The notes under the pieces are model-generated. The model worked only from the letters and a program-made list of their open reading frames with translations, was not told where the DNA came from and did no database searches. From Litoribrevibacter albus (GTDB taxonomy: Bacteria; Pseudomonadota; Gammaproteobacteria; Pseudomonadales; Litoribrevibacteraceae), in contig NZ_BSNM01000016.1 in assembly GCF_030159995.1 (NCBI RefSeq), forward strand, positions 788,937 through 852,936: a DNA stretch of 64,000 bases. The letters run 5' to 3'. Made by a program: the position numbers and the translations under genes. Position 1 is the first letter of the stretch, and the number at the start of each line of letters is the position of its first letter. This document shows positions 1 through 8,394 of the stretch, one piece after another.

Positions 1-72
1 TTCTTGACGGAAGAGGAAGGCGATTCTCTAGTTCAAGAAGTATTGTTTACTGAGTTTATTGTTCAGGAATAA
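1..72 (+). CDS. C-terminal end of an unidentified protein (partial)
   Basis: An open frame enters from the left edge and stops with TAA at 70-72, giving 23 residues that end in FTEFIVQE. The tail is acidic (TEEEGD near its beginning). Too little is present to name a family. No terminator-like hairpin is evident just after it; the next gene faces it on the opposite strand. Confidence 0.45.
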   Translation, partial: FLTEEEGDSLVQEVLFTEFIVQE

Positions 73-184
73 ACGTTCAGAGAAAAGGAATCTTGTCAGA
101 TATCCTGTCAGCGATGTAGCGTTTAGAAAAGGGAATGAGAGAGGATTAGCCGTTGTGGAGGTATTGGCTAACAAATAGGTGCGA

Positions 185-373
185 TTAGGCCGTCAGGCGT
201 TCCTGATGCTCTTCAAAATACTCGTTGCCATCATCCCGGCCTGCTTCCCAGGCGGCAATGAGTACTTCAGTAGTGTATGGACAGTGTTCTTGGCTACCAG
301 TAACTCCCGTCATGTAGCCACGCCGGTAGGCTTTGTCCATAGACTCAAGTGAATAGTTTTTATCGTTCAGCAA
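185..373 (-). CDS. small Rmf/CrpP-fold protein
   Basis: This 62-residue protein resembles ribosome modulation factor. It carries the pattern A-x-RRGY-x3-G-x2-G (residues about 15-26), then HCPY and an AAWEAGRDDG segment, matching the RGY...G...CPY...W..G layout of E. coli RMF (55 residues). RMF dimerises 70S ribosomes into inactive 100S particles in stationary phase; the related CrpP proteins are small proteins first linked to ciprofloxacin resistance. The start is read as TTG at 373, because a GGAG sits about 9 nt upstream (386-383) and no in-frame ATG precedes it. It is monocistronic, lying downstream of gshA on the same strand with about 130 nt between. Which branch of the family it belongs to cannot be told from sequence alone. 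Confidence 0.75.
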   Translation of the reverse strand: MLNDKNYSLESMDKAYRRGYMTGVTGSQEHCPYTTEVLIAAWEAGRDDGNEYFEEHQERLTA

Positions 374-504
374 AATGAAACACTCCGTTTTGCGTTAATA
401 AACAATAAGTTACAAAAAGGTTACACTTCGTAACTGTAGCAAAATTATTTAGAGTGTGAAGCCAAATTCTAAAGAAATGTGAAGTTTTGCAATTCTTTCT
501 ATAG

Positions 505-2073
505 TTAAGTGTTAGAAAAGTCTTCTAAGTATTTGATAAAACTTAACTTATCTGATTTTTCAATATTTTCTTGTTCCCCTATCGAAAGTTGGCTTTTTTC
601 AGTCATTTCCTGAATAAAAGACTGTGAGAGGGGATATTCGGACAGTTCTTTAGCGTGTCGACGGCTCATTTCCAGGCCAAACTCATGGAAACTGGCGTTA
701 TTTTCGGTCATCCAGTCGATTTGCTGATGCGATGGCAGTAGTTCTGGAGCGCTTAATAGCGTGTGGTAGTGCTTGATGGCGTCAGAGAAAGACTCAGAGC
801 GATGACTTTGATCGAGGATGTCTGCTACCTGAGCCATTTGTTCGAAGATCAGGCCGCCTTCACCTTTGATAGAGAAGGATTGCCCTTCCAATAGAATGCG
901 TTTGTTCGGATCAGCACCTTCGTAAGCCATACCCACCATGTTTTGAGCAAGACGATTACATTCAGCCGGTTCTACCTCCGGGCTGTCAGCCAATAGGCAG
1001 AAGGTCAGGAAGGTATCCATAAAGGCAATTTGTCTGGTATCGATTCCTGTGGCCAAGAATGGGTTGATGTCCAAACAGCGTACTTCGATGTACTCCACGC
1101 CTCGGGAAGAGAGTGCTTCTAACGGTTTCTCGTTGGCTTGTGTGGTCCGTTTAGGACGAATGTCGCTGTAAAATTCATTTTCGATCTGAAGCAGGTTGGT
1201 ATTAAGTTGATTAAAACCGCCCTGATTGTTTTGTACTCCCAACTCTTCATAAGGAAGATGCGGTGTCTTAACGGCATGGGATAGGGTGTAGATATAATTT
1301 TCCAGACTGTTATAACAAATGGTCAGATCCGATTGAGCACTGTTCTGATAGCCAAGGTCACTCATGCGAAGCGAAGTGCCTTTAGGGGCATACAAGGTAT
1401 CGGGCAGCCCTGATTGCAGTTTGTGGGTCTTACCGTCTACGAAACTTGCGCTTACTGCTGGGGAGGCGCCAAATAAATAAATCAGCAACCATGAGTAGCG
1501 CTTAAAGTTACGAATCAAACCAAAATAACGTTCTGAACGAAAATCTTGTACCGATTGCTTATCACCCAGCAATGCCTGGTATTTTTCCCAGAAGCTATCA
1601 GGCATGGAGTAGTTGTAATGAATGCCGGCAATACTTTGCATCAAGCGACCGTATCTGTGCCATAGGCCGTGGCGATAGACATGCTTGAGTTGACCAATGT
1701 TGGAACTTCCGTATTCAGCAATACGAATGTCCAATTCGTTGGCAATATGGCACGGCATACTGCAACCCCAAATCAGCTCGTCATCCAGATTCTGCTGAGT
1801 GAATGCATGCAAACGATATAGAAAGTCTGCCGTTTCGTTCGGGCTGGTCAGTGCCGGGGTGATGAACTCCAGCAGTGCTTCGGAGTAATCCGTGGTAATG
1901 TGCGGGTGAGTCAGTGCAGAACCAAGCGCTTTTGGATGATCTTTTTGAGAGATTCGCCCCTGACGATCGACCCTGAGCCCTTCCTTTTCCAACCCTCGAC
2001 GAATGTGTGCAAAATCCGTCTGGTAGTCTGGAGCCATTAACTGTTCTAAATGGGTTGGATTAATATGTGGCAA
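505..2073 (-). CDS. gshA: glutamate-cysteine ligase
   Basis: This 522-residue protein is the class I (proteobacterial) gamma-glutamylcysteine synthetase, the ATP-dependent first and rate-limiting step of glutathione synthesis in the cytosol. The N-terminal GLEKEGLRV segment, TTDYSEALLEFITP, and the later YNYSMPDSFW and EYIEVRCLDINPF segments are typical of the family, and the length matches E. coli GshA (518). The conserved acidic residues in the EKEGLR and DYSEALLE motifs are the expected metal and substrate ligands. The start is an ATG with an AAGGGAC/AAAGGAACG-type site upstream. It follows tex on the same strand, separated by a terminator-like hairpin, so it probably has its own promoter in 2074-2230. 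Confidence 0.97.
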   Translation of the reverse strand: MPHINPTHLEQLMAPDYQTDFAHIRRGLEKEGLRVDRQGRISQKDHPKALGSALTHPHITTDYSEALLEFITPALTSPNETADFLYRLHAFTQQNLDDELIWGCSMPCHIANELDIRIAEYGSSNIGQLKHVYRHGLWHRYGRLMQSIAGIHYNYSMPDSFWEKYQALLGDKQSVQDFRSERYFGLIRNFKRYSWLLIYLFGASPAVSASFVDGKTHKLQSGLPDTLYAPKGTSLRMSDLGYQNSAQSDLTICYNSLENYIYTLSHAVKTPHLPYEELGVQNNQGGFNQLNTNLLQIENEFYSDIRPKRTTQANEKPLEALSSRGVEYIEVRCLDINPFLATGIDTRQIAFMDTFLTFCLLADSPEVEPAECNRLAQNMVGMAYEGADPNKRILLEGQSFSIKGEGGLIFEQMAQVADILDQSHRSESFSDAIKHYHTLLSAPELLPSHQQIDWMTENNASFHEFGLEMSRRHAKELSEYPLSQSFIQEMTEKSQLSIGEQENIEKSDKLSFIKYLEDFSNT

Positions 2074-2231
2074 GGGACGTTCCTTTCATTAGCGGTTACG
2101 CAGAAGTCATGAACCGGCAATAATACTGTAACTGAGATCAGACTTGTAATATTGATTCGGCGAATAGCTCAGACAGGCTTGGCCCGTCTATCCTAGGTTG
2201 GTCGCACAAGTAATAAAAAAGTTGCATAGAA

Positions 2232-2268
2232 ATCTTCCTGAGCAGGCATGATACCTGGTCAGGAAGAT
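2232..2268 (-). terminator. intrinsic terminator-like hairpin after tex
   Basis: A perfect 10-bp inverted repeat (ATCTTCCTGA at 2232-2241 with its complement at 2259-2268) contains a further CAGG/CCTG pairing inside. On the minus strand it follows the tex stop by about 20 nt and is followed, 13 nt later, by a run of six T. The gap before the T-run is longer than ideal. Confidence 0.6.
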
Positions 2269-2289
2269 CACTGGAGGGTGAAAAACGAC

Positions 2290-4611
2290 TTATAGACGCT
2301 TGTTGCCCTTCTTCTGAGCTTGTGCAAACAACGAGGCCATGGTGCCATTGCCTGCTGACTGTGTTGATTGCTTTGGTGCTCTAGGTTGTTTGCTGGTGTT
2401 TCTTGTTGCCGTGTTGGACGCACCGCGCTTGTCTGTCTGTTCATTGGCGTCGTCACTCATTCGCATCGACAAACCGATGCGCTTGCGAGGGACATCCACT
2501 TCCATTACTTTCACCTTCACGATGTCGCCGGCTTTTACAACCTGGCGAGGATCACTGATGAAGGTATCCGACAACGCAGAGATGTGAACCAAGCCGTCCT
2601 GGTGAACGCCAATATCAACGAAAGCACCAAAGTTGGTAACGTTGGTGACCACGCCTTCCAGAACCATGTTGCCTTTCAAATCGGCAATGGTTTCTACGCC
2701 TTCCAGGAAGGTTGCCGCTTTGAACTCAGGGCGAGGGTCTCGTCCTGGTTTTTCCAGTTCTTTAAGGATGTCGACAACGGTTGGCAGACCAAACTGATCA
2801 CTCACAAACGATTCTGCATTTACTGCACGCAGGGTAGGCGCATCACCGATCAGGGATTTAACGTCTGCACGTTGTGCCTGAGCTATCTCTGTCACCAAAG
2901 AATAGGATTCAGGGTGAACGCTGGAAGCATCCAGAGGATTGCTGCCATTCATAATTCGCAAGAAACCTGCAGCCTGTTCGAAGGCTTTTGGTCCCAGACG
3001 AGGAACCGACTTCAGATCGTCGCGAGAGCCAAACTGACCATGTTGATCACGGTAACTGACGATGTTATTGGCGATGGTGCTGTTCAGCCCGGAAACTCGA
3101 CTTAATAGTGGTGCAGAAGCAGTGTTCAGGTCGACACCGACGCCGTTCACACAGTCTTCAATCACAGTGTCCAGGCTGCGAGCCAACTCGGTTTGGCTGA
3201 CGTCGTGCTGGTATTGACCTACACCGATGGACTTGGGCTCGATTTTTACCAGCTCGGCAAGAGGATCTTGTAAGCGACGAGCGATGGAGACTGCGCCACG
3301 AATCGTTACGTCCAGATCCGGGAATTCTTTGGCCGCAAACTCTGATGCGGAGTAAACCGATGCGCCAGCTTCGTTCACTACAATCTTGGTGAGTTTAAGC
3401 TCTGGATGTTTTTTGATTAGTTCGCCAGCCAGTTTGTCGGTTTCACGGGATGCGGTTCCGTTACCGATGCTGATCAGTTCCACCGAGTGCTTTTTACACA
3501 GGGCTGCAAGAATCTGAATGGCTTGATCCCACTTTCTTTGAGGTTCGTGTGGGAAAATGGCACCGTGGTCGACCACTTTACCGGTTGCATCAACGACGGC
3601 TACTTTTACACCGGTTCTGAAGCCTGGGTCCAACCCTAATGTGGCGCGTGGGCCGGCGGGTGCCGCCAATAGCAGATCTTTCAGGTTTTGAGAGAATACC
3701 TTAATGGCTTCGCCTTCCGCAGTTTCGCGAACGCGACCCATCAGTTCGGTTTCCAGATGCGTCAGCAGTTTTACACGCCAGGTCCAGCGGACCACTTCGC
3801 GCAACCAGCTATCCGCCGGGCGGCCTTTATCTTCAATTAACCAGAAGTCGGCAATCATCTGTTCGCAAGGTGAACTTTTCAGTTCCGGATCGCCCACTTG
3901 AATATTGAAACTTAGCACACCTTCATTGCGGCCACGTAGAATAGCTAACGCACGGTGACTTGGTACGGACTTCAATGGCTCATCGTGTTCAAAATAGTCA
4001 CGGAATTTAGCACCGTCGTTTTCTTTCCCTTCGATGACTCGGACCGACAGTTGGCCGTCTTGCCAAAGGTAATTACGAAGCTTCTCCAGAAGGTTGGCGT
4101 TTTCACTGAAACGTTCCATCAGAATGTATTTCGCACCGTCCAGTGCGGCTTTTGTGTCAGCTATACCTTGTTCTGGATCGACATACTGAGCTGCTTCTTT
4201 TTCAGGGTCAGAAGCTGGGATTTCATAAAGAAGATCCGCAAGCGGTTCCAAACCGGCTTCTTTTGCAATTTGAGCTTTGGTGCGACGCTTTTTCTTATAA
4301 GGAAGATATAAATCTTCCAGACGATTTTTGGTGTCGGCCGCGTGAATGTCTTTCGCCAACTCATCGGTCAGCTTGCCTTGCTCTTCGATGCTTTTAAGAA
4401 TGCTTTCGCGTCGATCTTCCAGTTCTCTCAGGTAGCGTAGTCGCTCTTCCAGCAAACGCAGTTGGCTGTCATCCAATGCGCCGGTGACTTCTTTTCTGTA
4501 GCGGGCAATGAAAGGTACGGTAGCGCCTTCGTCTAACAAGGCCACTGAGGCTTCGACTTGTCGTTGTTGAACGCTTAGCTCATTAGCGATGGTTTGAAAA
4601 ATTCGATCCAT
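2290..4611 (-). CDS. tex: Tex family transcription accessory / RNA-binding protein
   Basis: At 773 residues it is the same length as E. coli YhgF. Domains in order are an N-terminal helical Tex region (about 1-300), a YqgF/RNase H-like domain starting near residue 324 with [17 protein letters not shown], a helix-hairpin-helix segment ([15 protein letters not shown], about 495-560), and a C-terminal S1 RNA-binding domain (about 647-715, [16 protein letters not shown]). The tail after S1 is basic and low complexity. Tex binds nucleic acid and affects transcription and, in pathogens, toxin expression; the precise role is not settled. The start ATG at 4611 follows an A/T-rich leader with no strong Shine-Dalgarno. 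A nested inverted repeat lies 29-78 nt upstream of the start. Confidence 0.96.
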   Translation of the reverse strand: MDRIFQTIANELSVQQRQVEASVALLDEGATVPFIARYRKEVTGALDDSQLRLLEERLRYLRELEDRRESILKSIEEQGKLTDELAKDIHAADTKNRLEDLYLPYKKKRRTKAQIAKEAGLEPLADLLYEIPASDPEKEAAQYVDPEQGIADTKAALDGAKYILMERFSENANLLEKLRNYLWQDGQLSVRVIEGKENDGAKFRDYFEHDEPLKSVPSHRALAILRGRNEGVLSFNIQVGDPELKSSPCEQMIADFWLIEDKGRPADSWLREVVRWTWRVKLLTHLETELMGRVRETAEGEAIKVFSQNLKDLLLAAPAGPRATLGLDPGFRTGVKVAVVDATGKVVDHGAIFPHEPQRKWDQAIQILAALCKKHSVELISIGNGTASRETDKLAGELIKKHPELKLTKIVVNEAGASVYSASEFAAKEFPDLDVTIRGAVSIARRLQDPLAELVKIEPKSIGVGQYQHDVSQTELARSLDTVIEDCVNGVGVDLNTASAPLLSRVSGLNSTIANNIVSYRDQHGQFGSRDDLKSVPRLGPKAFEQAAGFLRIMNGSNPLDASSVHPESYSLVTEIAQAQRADVKSLIGDAPTLRAVNAESFVSDQFGLPTVVDILKELEKPGRDPRPEFKAATFLEGVETIADLKGNMVLEGVVTNVTNFGAFVDIGVHQDGLVHISALSDTFISDPRQVVKAGDIVKVKVMEVDVPRKRIGLSMRMSDDANEQTDKRGASNTATRNTSKQPRAPKQSTQSAGNGTMASLFAQAQKKGNKRL

Positions 4612-4994
4612 AAAAATTCCGAAATTTATAAATGAAGTGACTGCCTTGGTACACGGAAAGGTAACAATGATGCGTACCTGTGGGGCAGTAATCTAACGGT
4701 CTACGTGAAAAATAATTGTGGGCTAGTGTATACCAGCCTTAGGGTAAAACAGAAGCCACTCCGGTTAATTGGAGATCGATGGATGACACCCATCACAAGT
4801 TAAGGTGTTTGGGAATGTAAAAAGCGATGATCTTTGAGCAAATCCGTGTTGGTCGGCTGTATAGCCATAAATTAGAAAACGTCGGGATGGTATCATCTAC
4901 ACTTAGAACGTATTTGTGTTGATGAGTATTGTCGTCAGCGTTGCCTCCGGGCGTATTTGTAGATGGCTCTGATTTTGTAATGTGAGTGTTCCTG
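4612..4994. other. 383-nt divergent intergenic region, tex leader
   Basis: No gene is seen here. It must hold the promoters of tex (minus) and the periplasmic binding protein (plus), but I could not pick out convincing -35/-10 pairs. The only clear structure is a nested inverted repeat close to tex: ACTGCC (4640-4645) with GGCAGT (4684-4689) enclosing GGTAC (4648-4652) with GTACC (4674-4678). Confidence 0.5.
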
Positions 4995-6047
4995 ATGAAA
5001 TGGTTATTCGTGTTCTTGGTGTGTTGGAATGTCGCTTATGCTGAGGAGACACCGCCTCTCAAGGTGGGTTTTGTAAATCCGGGTTTTCAGCATCAAGGCT
5101 TTTGGCAGCAAGTTTCAACGGTAATGCATGAAGCTGCCAGCCAGCTGAATATTCAATTAATCGAGGTTTTTGGAGATCGGCACTGGAAGAAGATGCTGCG
5201 TGAAGGGCAGGCGTTGTTAACCAATCAGTCATTGGATTACCTGGTTTTGGTGAACGAGCATCAAAAAGCGGGCGAACTGATGCGCTTAGCGGAGAAACAG
5301 GGTGTCCCTACTTTTCTGTTGCTCAATGGTCTGGGTGAAGACGATCCTGCGTCTGTGTATGGGAACTGGAAGGGCAGTCTGATACCTGATAACCATTCGG
5401 CTGGTCGGGAAATGGCCGAAAGCTTGTTTAAGGCCCATTCAGGCGCTGGAAAGCTATTTACTCTCGTTGGGGATACATTAACGCCTGCTTCCTTAGATAG
5501 AACCTCGGGGTTGGATGCGGCTTTGGCACTGTATCCTGGTGTTCATGAAATTCTTCGAGGCTCCGGTCAATGGTCGGAGTCTGTCGCATACAATAAGACA
5601 AAACTGCTGTTGAATCGTGAAACTCCGGAGATGGTGTGGGCGGCCAACGATAATATAGCGTTGGGTGCCATTCGGGCGTTAAAAGAAACGGGTGTCGTTC
5701 CTGGAAAAGATGTGTCTGTGGTGGGGCTGAATTGGTCAAAAGAAGGGTTGGCGTCTGTAGAAAAAGGCGAGCTATTGATGACGCATGGTGGCCATTTTAT
5801 GGCCGGAGCCTGGATGATGGTTCTGGTGTATGACGATTATCATCGCTTGGGGACGGCTAAGACCTATAATTTTCAAATGTCAGCGATTACCTCACGCAAT
5901 ATCAAAAAATATCAGGCGTGTTTTGGCGAAGGTCGGTGGGACAGTATCGACTTCAAGCGCTTTTCCAGAACAACGCGCAAAAAAGCATCAACCTCTCCTT
6001 ATGAATTCAGTTTGTCGCGCATGATGGAGTATGCCCGAGGCTGCTGA
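4995..6047 (+). CDS. orphan periplasmic sugar-type binding protein
   Basis: This 350-residue protein has a classical signal peptide (MKWLFVFLVCWNVAYA, cleavage expected after AYA) followed by a type I periplasmic-binding fold of the RbsB/LuxP kind (Peripla_BP_4-like). LKVGFVNPG begins the first lobe; a middle segment VWAANDNIALGAIRAL is the usual second-lobe signature. Such proteins bind small sugars or signals such as AI-2 and serve ABC transporters or two-component sensors. No permease, ATPase or sensor gene is adjacent, so the partner is unknown. The ATG at 4995 is preferred because it puts the basic residue next to the hydrophobic stretch; a GTG at 4986 would add three residues. The ligand cannot be inferred. 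Confidence 0.8.
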   Translation: MKWLFVFLVCWNVAYAEETPPLKVGFVNPGFQHQGFWQQVSTVMHEAASQLNIQLIEVFGDRHWKKMLREGQALLTNQSLDYLVLVNEHQKAGELMRLAEKQGVPTFLLLNGLGEDDPASVYGNWKGSLIPDNHSAGREMAESLFKAHSGAGKLFTLVGDTLTPASLDRTSGLDAALALYPGVHEILRGSGQWSESVAYNKTKLLLNRETPEMVWAANDNIALGAIRALKETGVVPGKDVSVVGLNWSKEGLASVEKGELLMTHGGHFMAGAWMMVLVYDDYHRLGTAKTYNFQMSAITSRNIKKYQACFGEGRWDSIDFKRFSRTTRKKASTSPYEFSLSRMMEYARGC

Positions 6048-6058
6048 GCTTGTGGCTT

Positions 6059-6517
6059 TTATCGGGCGCGAGCTACGATGTACTCCCAGTGTTTTGCATC
6101 GATCGGCATAACGCTCAAGCGCGATCCTTTACTGATCAATGATATGTCCTGCAATTCTTTTTGCTGCTTGATCCAGGATAGCGTGATGGGCGACTTGAAA
6201 GCCTGTTTGAATTGCACATCCACAGCGTACCACTTTGGTTTTTCTTCACTGTGTTTCGGATCAAAACCACTGTGATCAGGGTTAGACGCGGTCGGATCCA
6301 GGTAGTGTTCTCGTACCACTTCTGCAATACCCACGATGGCCGGGACTTTACAACTGGAATGATAGAAGAACACCTGATCCCCTTGTTTCATGCTCTTGAG
6401 ATTATTTCTGGCTTGATAATTCCGAACGCCATCCCACATTTCTGTGGCATTAGGACGCGACTGTAAGTCTTCCAGGCTAAAACTGTCGGGTTCCGATTTA
6501 ACTAACCAAAAATTCAT
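6059..6517 (-). CDS. EVE domain-containing protein
   Basis: This 152-residue protein begins MNFWLVKSEPDSFSLEDL and contains WDGVRNYQARN and GDQVFFYHSS, the hallmarks of the bacterial EVE domain (related to PUA/YTH and human THYN1). EVE domains are thought to bind modified bases in DNA or RNA; no substrate is known for this subgroup. The whole protein is the single domain. A strong AGAGGAAA site sits just upstream of the ATG. The gene converges with the binding-protein gene (11-nt gap) and is divergent from a small membrane protein gene. Confidence 0.93.
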   Translation of the reverse strand: MNFWLVKSEPDSFSLEDLQSRPNATEMWDGVRNYQARNNLKSMKQGDQVFFYHSSCKVPAIVGIAEVVREHYLDPTASNPDHSGFDPKHSEEKPKWYAVDVQFKQAFKSPITLSWIKQQKELQDISLISKGSRLSVMPIDAKHWEYIVARAR

Positions 6518-6623
6518 GGGAATTTCCTCTGCAATTACATGTCTATTTGGGGCTACTGGTTTGCATCAAGTGACCTACAGCACTTTGTGAACAATTGTAT
6601 GAAGCTGTTACCAACGGTGAGAT

Positions 6624-6639
6624 GGTGATCTGGATCACA
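6624..6639. promoter_or_regulatory. CRP/Vfr-like palindrome
   Basis: The 16-mer GGTGATCTGGATCACA matches the CRP core TGTGA-N6-TCACA except for its first base, and is close to the ideal TGTGATCTAGATCACA. Its centre is about 48 nt upstream of the start predicted for the promoter at 6645-6673. That is not the classic -41.5 position, so activation, repression or control of the divergent EVE gene are all possible. Confidence 0.5.
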
Positions 6640-6644
6640 ATAAT

Positions 6645-6673
6645 TTGACGCTCATACATTATTCTTATATAAC
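6645..6673 (+). promoter_or_regulatory. sigma70 promoter for the small membrane protein gene
   Basis: TTGACG (6645-6650) and TATAAC (6668-6673) are separated by 17 nt, giving a predicted transcript start near 6680, about 20 nt before the ATG at 6701. Confidence 0.6.
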
Positions 6674-6700
6674 ACCCTGAAAAATTATAAATTTACTAAA

Positions 6701-6859
6701 ATGCGCAAGAAACCCGACCTAATAGTTACATTAATTACGCTTTTTGTTGTTGGTCTACTCGTCAGTGGGCTGGCTAAGACTGCGTCCATCGAACATGAAA
6801 CCCCAGGTTTGATGGTATCCTCGCCAGATGTCAGTCTGGATTTTCCTGACGACTTTTAA
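6701..6859 (+). CDS. small single-span membrane protein (52 residues)
   Basis: The frame starts MRKKPDLIVTLITLF, has one hydrophobic segment (about residues 7-25, ending in GLLVSGLA), and a short polar, acidic tail ending DFPDDF. The three basic residues before the span predict a cytoplasmic N-terminus and periplasmic tail. It is supported by a well-formed promoter just upstream and by similarity, from memory, to short MRRKPDL-type proteins of unknown function annotated in Pseudomonas relatives. Ribosome-binding signal is weak (the leader is A/T-rich). No function can be assigned. It lies between the EVE gene and the 5-FCL gene. Confidence 0.65.
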   Translation: MRKKPDLIVTLITLFVVGLLVSGLAKTASIEHETPGLMVSSPDVSLDFPDDF

Positions 6860-6904
6860 GCTAGTCGGATTTTAAGCTGGTTACTCGCTTATGTGAGCAT
6901 GTGA

Positions 6905-7558
6905 TTAGCTTGTCGTTAGACTGAAGTTCGGCGTTACCACAGCATTTAAGGGAATATCCCACGGCTCTTTAGGTAGCGCTGGTACTTGCTGGCAATTATG
7001 TGCCAGACCAATTCTTAAAGGCGATCGTCGCCACCCTTGACTAACTACCTTCTCCATCGTTGTATCGTAGAAACCTCCTCCCATACCGAGGCGATTGCCT
7101 TTCGCATCAAAGCCAACCAGAGGCATTAAGATTAGGTCCAGTGATTCCGGAGGCACTATGCGGCTGCGTTTTAACGCCGGTTCTTGAATGCCAAAACGAT
7201 TAAAGCGCATCGGCGTGTGCGCGTCGTATTGTACAAATAACAATTGTCGGCGGTTGATCGGATGTAACACCGGAAGCAGTACTTTCTTACCTCGACGAAG
7301 CAGATGCCGGATAACAAGGTGGCAGCTAAGTTCACCGTCATTGGCTAAATATACTGCGACTTTACAACTTCGGTTAAACCAATGATGTCGCTGCAGTTGT
7401 TTTAGTAGCGCGTTGGCTGCGTTGAGTTGCTGGAATTGAGAAAGTGTCCGGCGGGTGCCGCGAATGCTTTGTCTCAATGACTTTTTGGCGAGTGCCAATT
7501 CATCGGACGATAGGTTGGATAAGTCTGCGAAATCGAAATGAGAGGGTATCGGATGCAT
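6905..7558 (-). CDS. ygfA: 5-formyltetrahydrofolate cyclo-ligase
   Basis: At 217 residues this matches the 5-FCL family (methenyl-THF synthetase), which uses ATP to convert 5-formyl-THF to 5,10-methenyl-THF. The C-terminal signature GFDAKGNRLGMGGGFYD (about residues 150-170) and the basic N-terminal helix SLRQSIRGTRRTLS fit. In E. coli ygfA/fau lies directly after the 6S RNA gene and is co-transcribed with it; here the ATG is only about 13 nt from the predicted 6S 3' end, so the same arrangement is likely. No strong Shine-Dalgarno is seen; TGAG about 11 nt upstream lies at the 6S end. Confidence 0.95.
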   Translation of the reverse strand: MHPIPSHFDFADLSNLSSDELALAKKSLRQSIRGTRRTLSQFQQLNAANALLKQLQRHHWFNRSCKVAVYLANDGELSCHLVIRHLLRRGKKVLLPVLHPINRRQLLFVQYDAHTPMRFNRFGIQEPALKRSRIVPPESLDLILMPLVGFDAKGNRLGMGGGFYDTTMEKVVSQGWRRSPLRIGLAHNCQQVPALPKEPWDIPLNAVVTPNFSLTTS

Positions 7559-7571
7559 AGCGTTAGCTCAA

Positions 7572-7749
7572 AAAGGCTCCAAAGTATCGCTGCCGACTTG
7601 GCCCCTGAACCCGATGGTTCAGAGTGGTGGTTGTCGGTATGCCGTAGGCTTCCCGTCATGCGGACTTGCACAATAGCTTACGCGGCCAACCTCCTAAAAT
7701 AGGATTATCGGCTCGAGGAACGCATCAGCTGGCGAGTACTTCAGAGCTT
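7572..7749 (-). ncRNA. ssrS: 6S RNA
   Basis: Reading the minus strand, the segment has the conserved order of gammaproteobacterial 6S RNA: a closing stem (AAGCTCTGAAGTA near the 5' end pairing with TACTTTGGAGCCTT at the 3' end), GAGCCGATAA, GGAGGTTG, GTCCGCATGACGGGAAGCC, CAACCACCAC and a CTGAACCATCGGGTTCAG hairpin near the 3' end. Its position between zapA and the 5-FCL gene is the conserved location. 6S RNA mimics an open promoter and sequesters sigma70 RNA polymerase in stationary phase. The ends are estimated: the 5' end from the -10 box, the 3' end from the closing stem. Confidence 0.95.
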
Positions 7750-7755
7750 AGGGCC

Positions 7756-7784
7756 ATTATAACGACTGAATTTTTTTTTGTCAG
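7756..7784 (-). promoter_or_regulatory. sigma70 promoter of 6S RNA
   Basis: On the minus strand CTGACA (7784-7779) and a consensus TATAAT (7761-7756) are separated by 17 nt, followed by GGCCC. The predicted start near 7749 agrees with the 6S RNA 5' end. Confidence 0.8.
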
Positions 7785-7857
7785 CGAAATGTTGTAAACA
7801 AGTGTTTAAGTAAGGATTTTAATGGGGCAATAGTGAGTTCGGTTGACTTGGGCAGTC

Positions 7858-8187
7858 TTATAGACTGCCTTGATCTGAGGTGTCGTCATTAAATGGCAGC
7901 GAATGATTTTTTGTTAATGCTGCGTCTAAACGATCGGCCAACTGTTGAAGTTGATCTTGATTTACGCCTTGGCTTTGTTCGCGAGACAGGGCTTCGTGAG
8001 TGATGTTCAACGCGGCCATCACAGCAATGCGTTCTAGGCCGATGACTTTACCGGTGGCACGAATCTCACGCATTTTATGATCTAGGTGGCGAGCGGATTG
8101 CTCAAGAGAAGCGCGGGCTTCTTTGGGGCAGTTCACCAGATATTCCTTATCCAGAATACTGACCTTAACTGTTTCCACATCTGACAT
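7858..8187 (-). CDS. zapA: cell division protein ZapA
   Basis: This 109-residue protein has the ZapA layout: a short N-terminal strand region with VKVSILDKEYLVNCP, LEQSARHLDHKMREIR, then GLERIAVMAALNITHE leading into a coiled coil. ZapA binds and bundles FtsZ filaments at midcell. It begins directly after the stop of the upstream ZapB-like gene (TAA followed by ATG with no gap), so translation is probably coupled. The Q/D-rich C-terminal tail is variable in the family. Confidence 0.95.
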   Translation of the reverse strand: MSDVETVKVSILDKEYLVNCPKEARASLEQSARHLDHKMREIRATGKVIGLERIAVMAALNITHEALSREQSQGVNQDQLQQLADRLDAALTKNHSLPFNDDTSDQGSL

Positions 8188-8394
8188 TTATTCTTGCTCC
8201 AGAGCCTTGAGGCGAGAAATCATAGCTTCGACTTTCGTTCGAGCCAAATCATTTTTACGCAAAAGTAGATTCCGTTCGGCCTTCCAGGCTTCCTGGTGTT
8301 CTTTCAGTTTACGATTATCTTCGAGCAGAGTTTCGTACTGTTCGATCAGCTCGATTATTTTTTTTTCCAGATCGGGGAAACTCAAATTGTCCAT
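8188..8394 (-). CDS. ZapB-like coiled-coil protein (TIGR02449 family)
   Basis: This 68-residue protein is almost wholly a coiled coil: heptads of L, I and charged residues run from LEKKIIELIEQYETLLEDN to ISRLKALEQE. The partner position next to zapA and the ERNLLLRKNDLAR core are those of the TIGR02449 family, which is found upstream of zapA in Pseudomonas relatives. It is presumed to act in division with ZapA, in the way ZapB does in enterobacteria, but that is inference. First gene of the minus-strand zapA unit. Confidence 0.88.
   Translation of the reverse strand: MDNLSFPDLEKKIIELIEQYETLLEDNRKLKEHQEAWKAERNLLLRKNDLARTKVEAMISRLKALEQE

Noticed and set aside
2150..2230. A stretch with GAATAGCTCAGACAGG resembling a tRNA D-arm
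   Set aside because: No acceptor stem, anticodon stem or T-loop GGTTCGAATCC follows, so it is not a tRNA.
2368..3105. A 245-codon plus-strand frame inside tex
   Set aside because: It is antisense to the strongly conserved tex coding sequence and its translation has no recognisable domain; it is a shadow frame.
7474..7671. A 65-codon minus-strand frame across the 6S RNA and the 5-FCL start
   Set aside because: The segment is explained by 6S RNA and the 5-FCL N-terminus; the predicted protein has no family resemblance.
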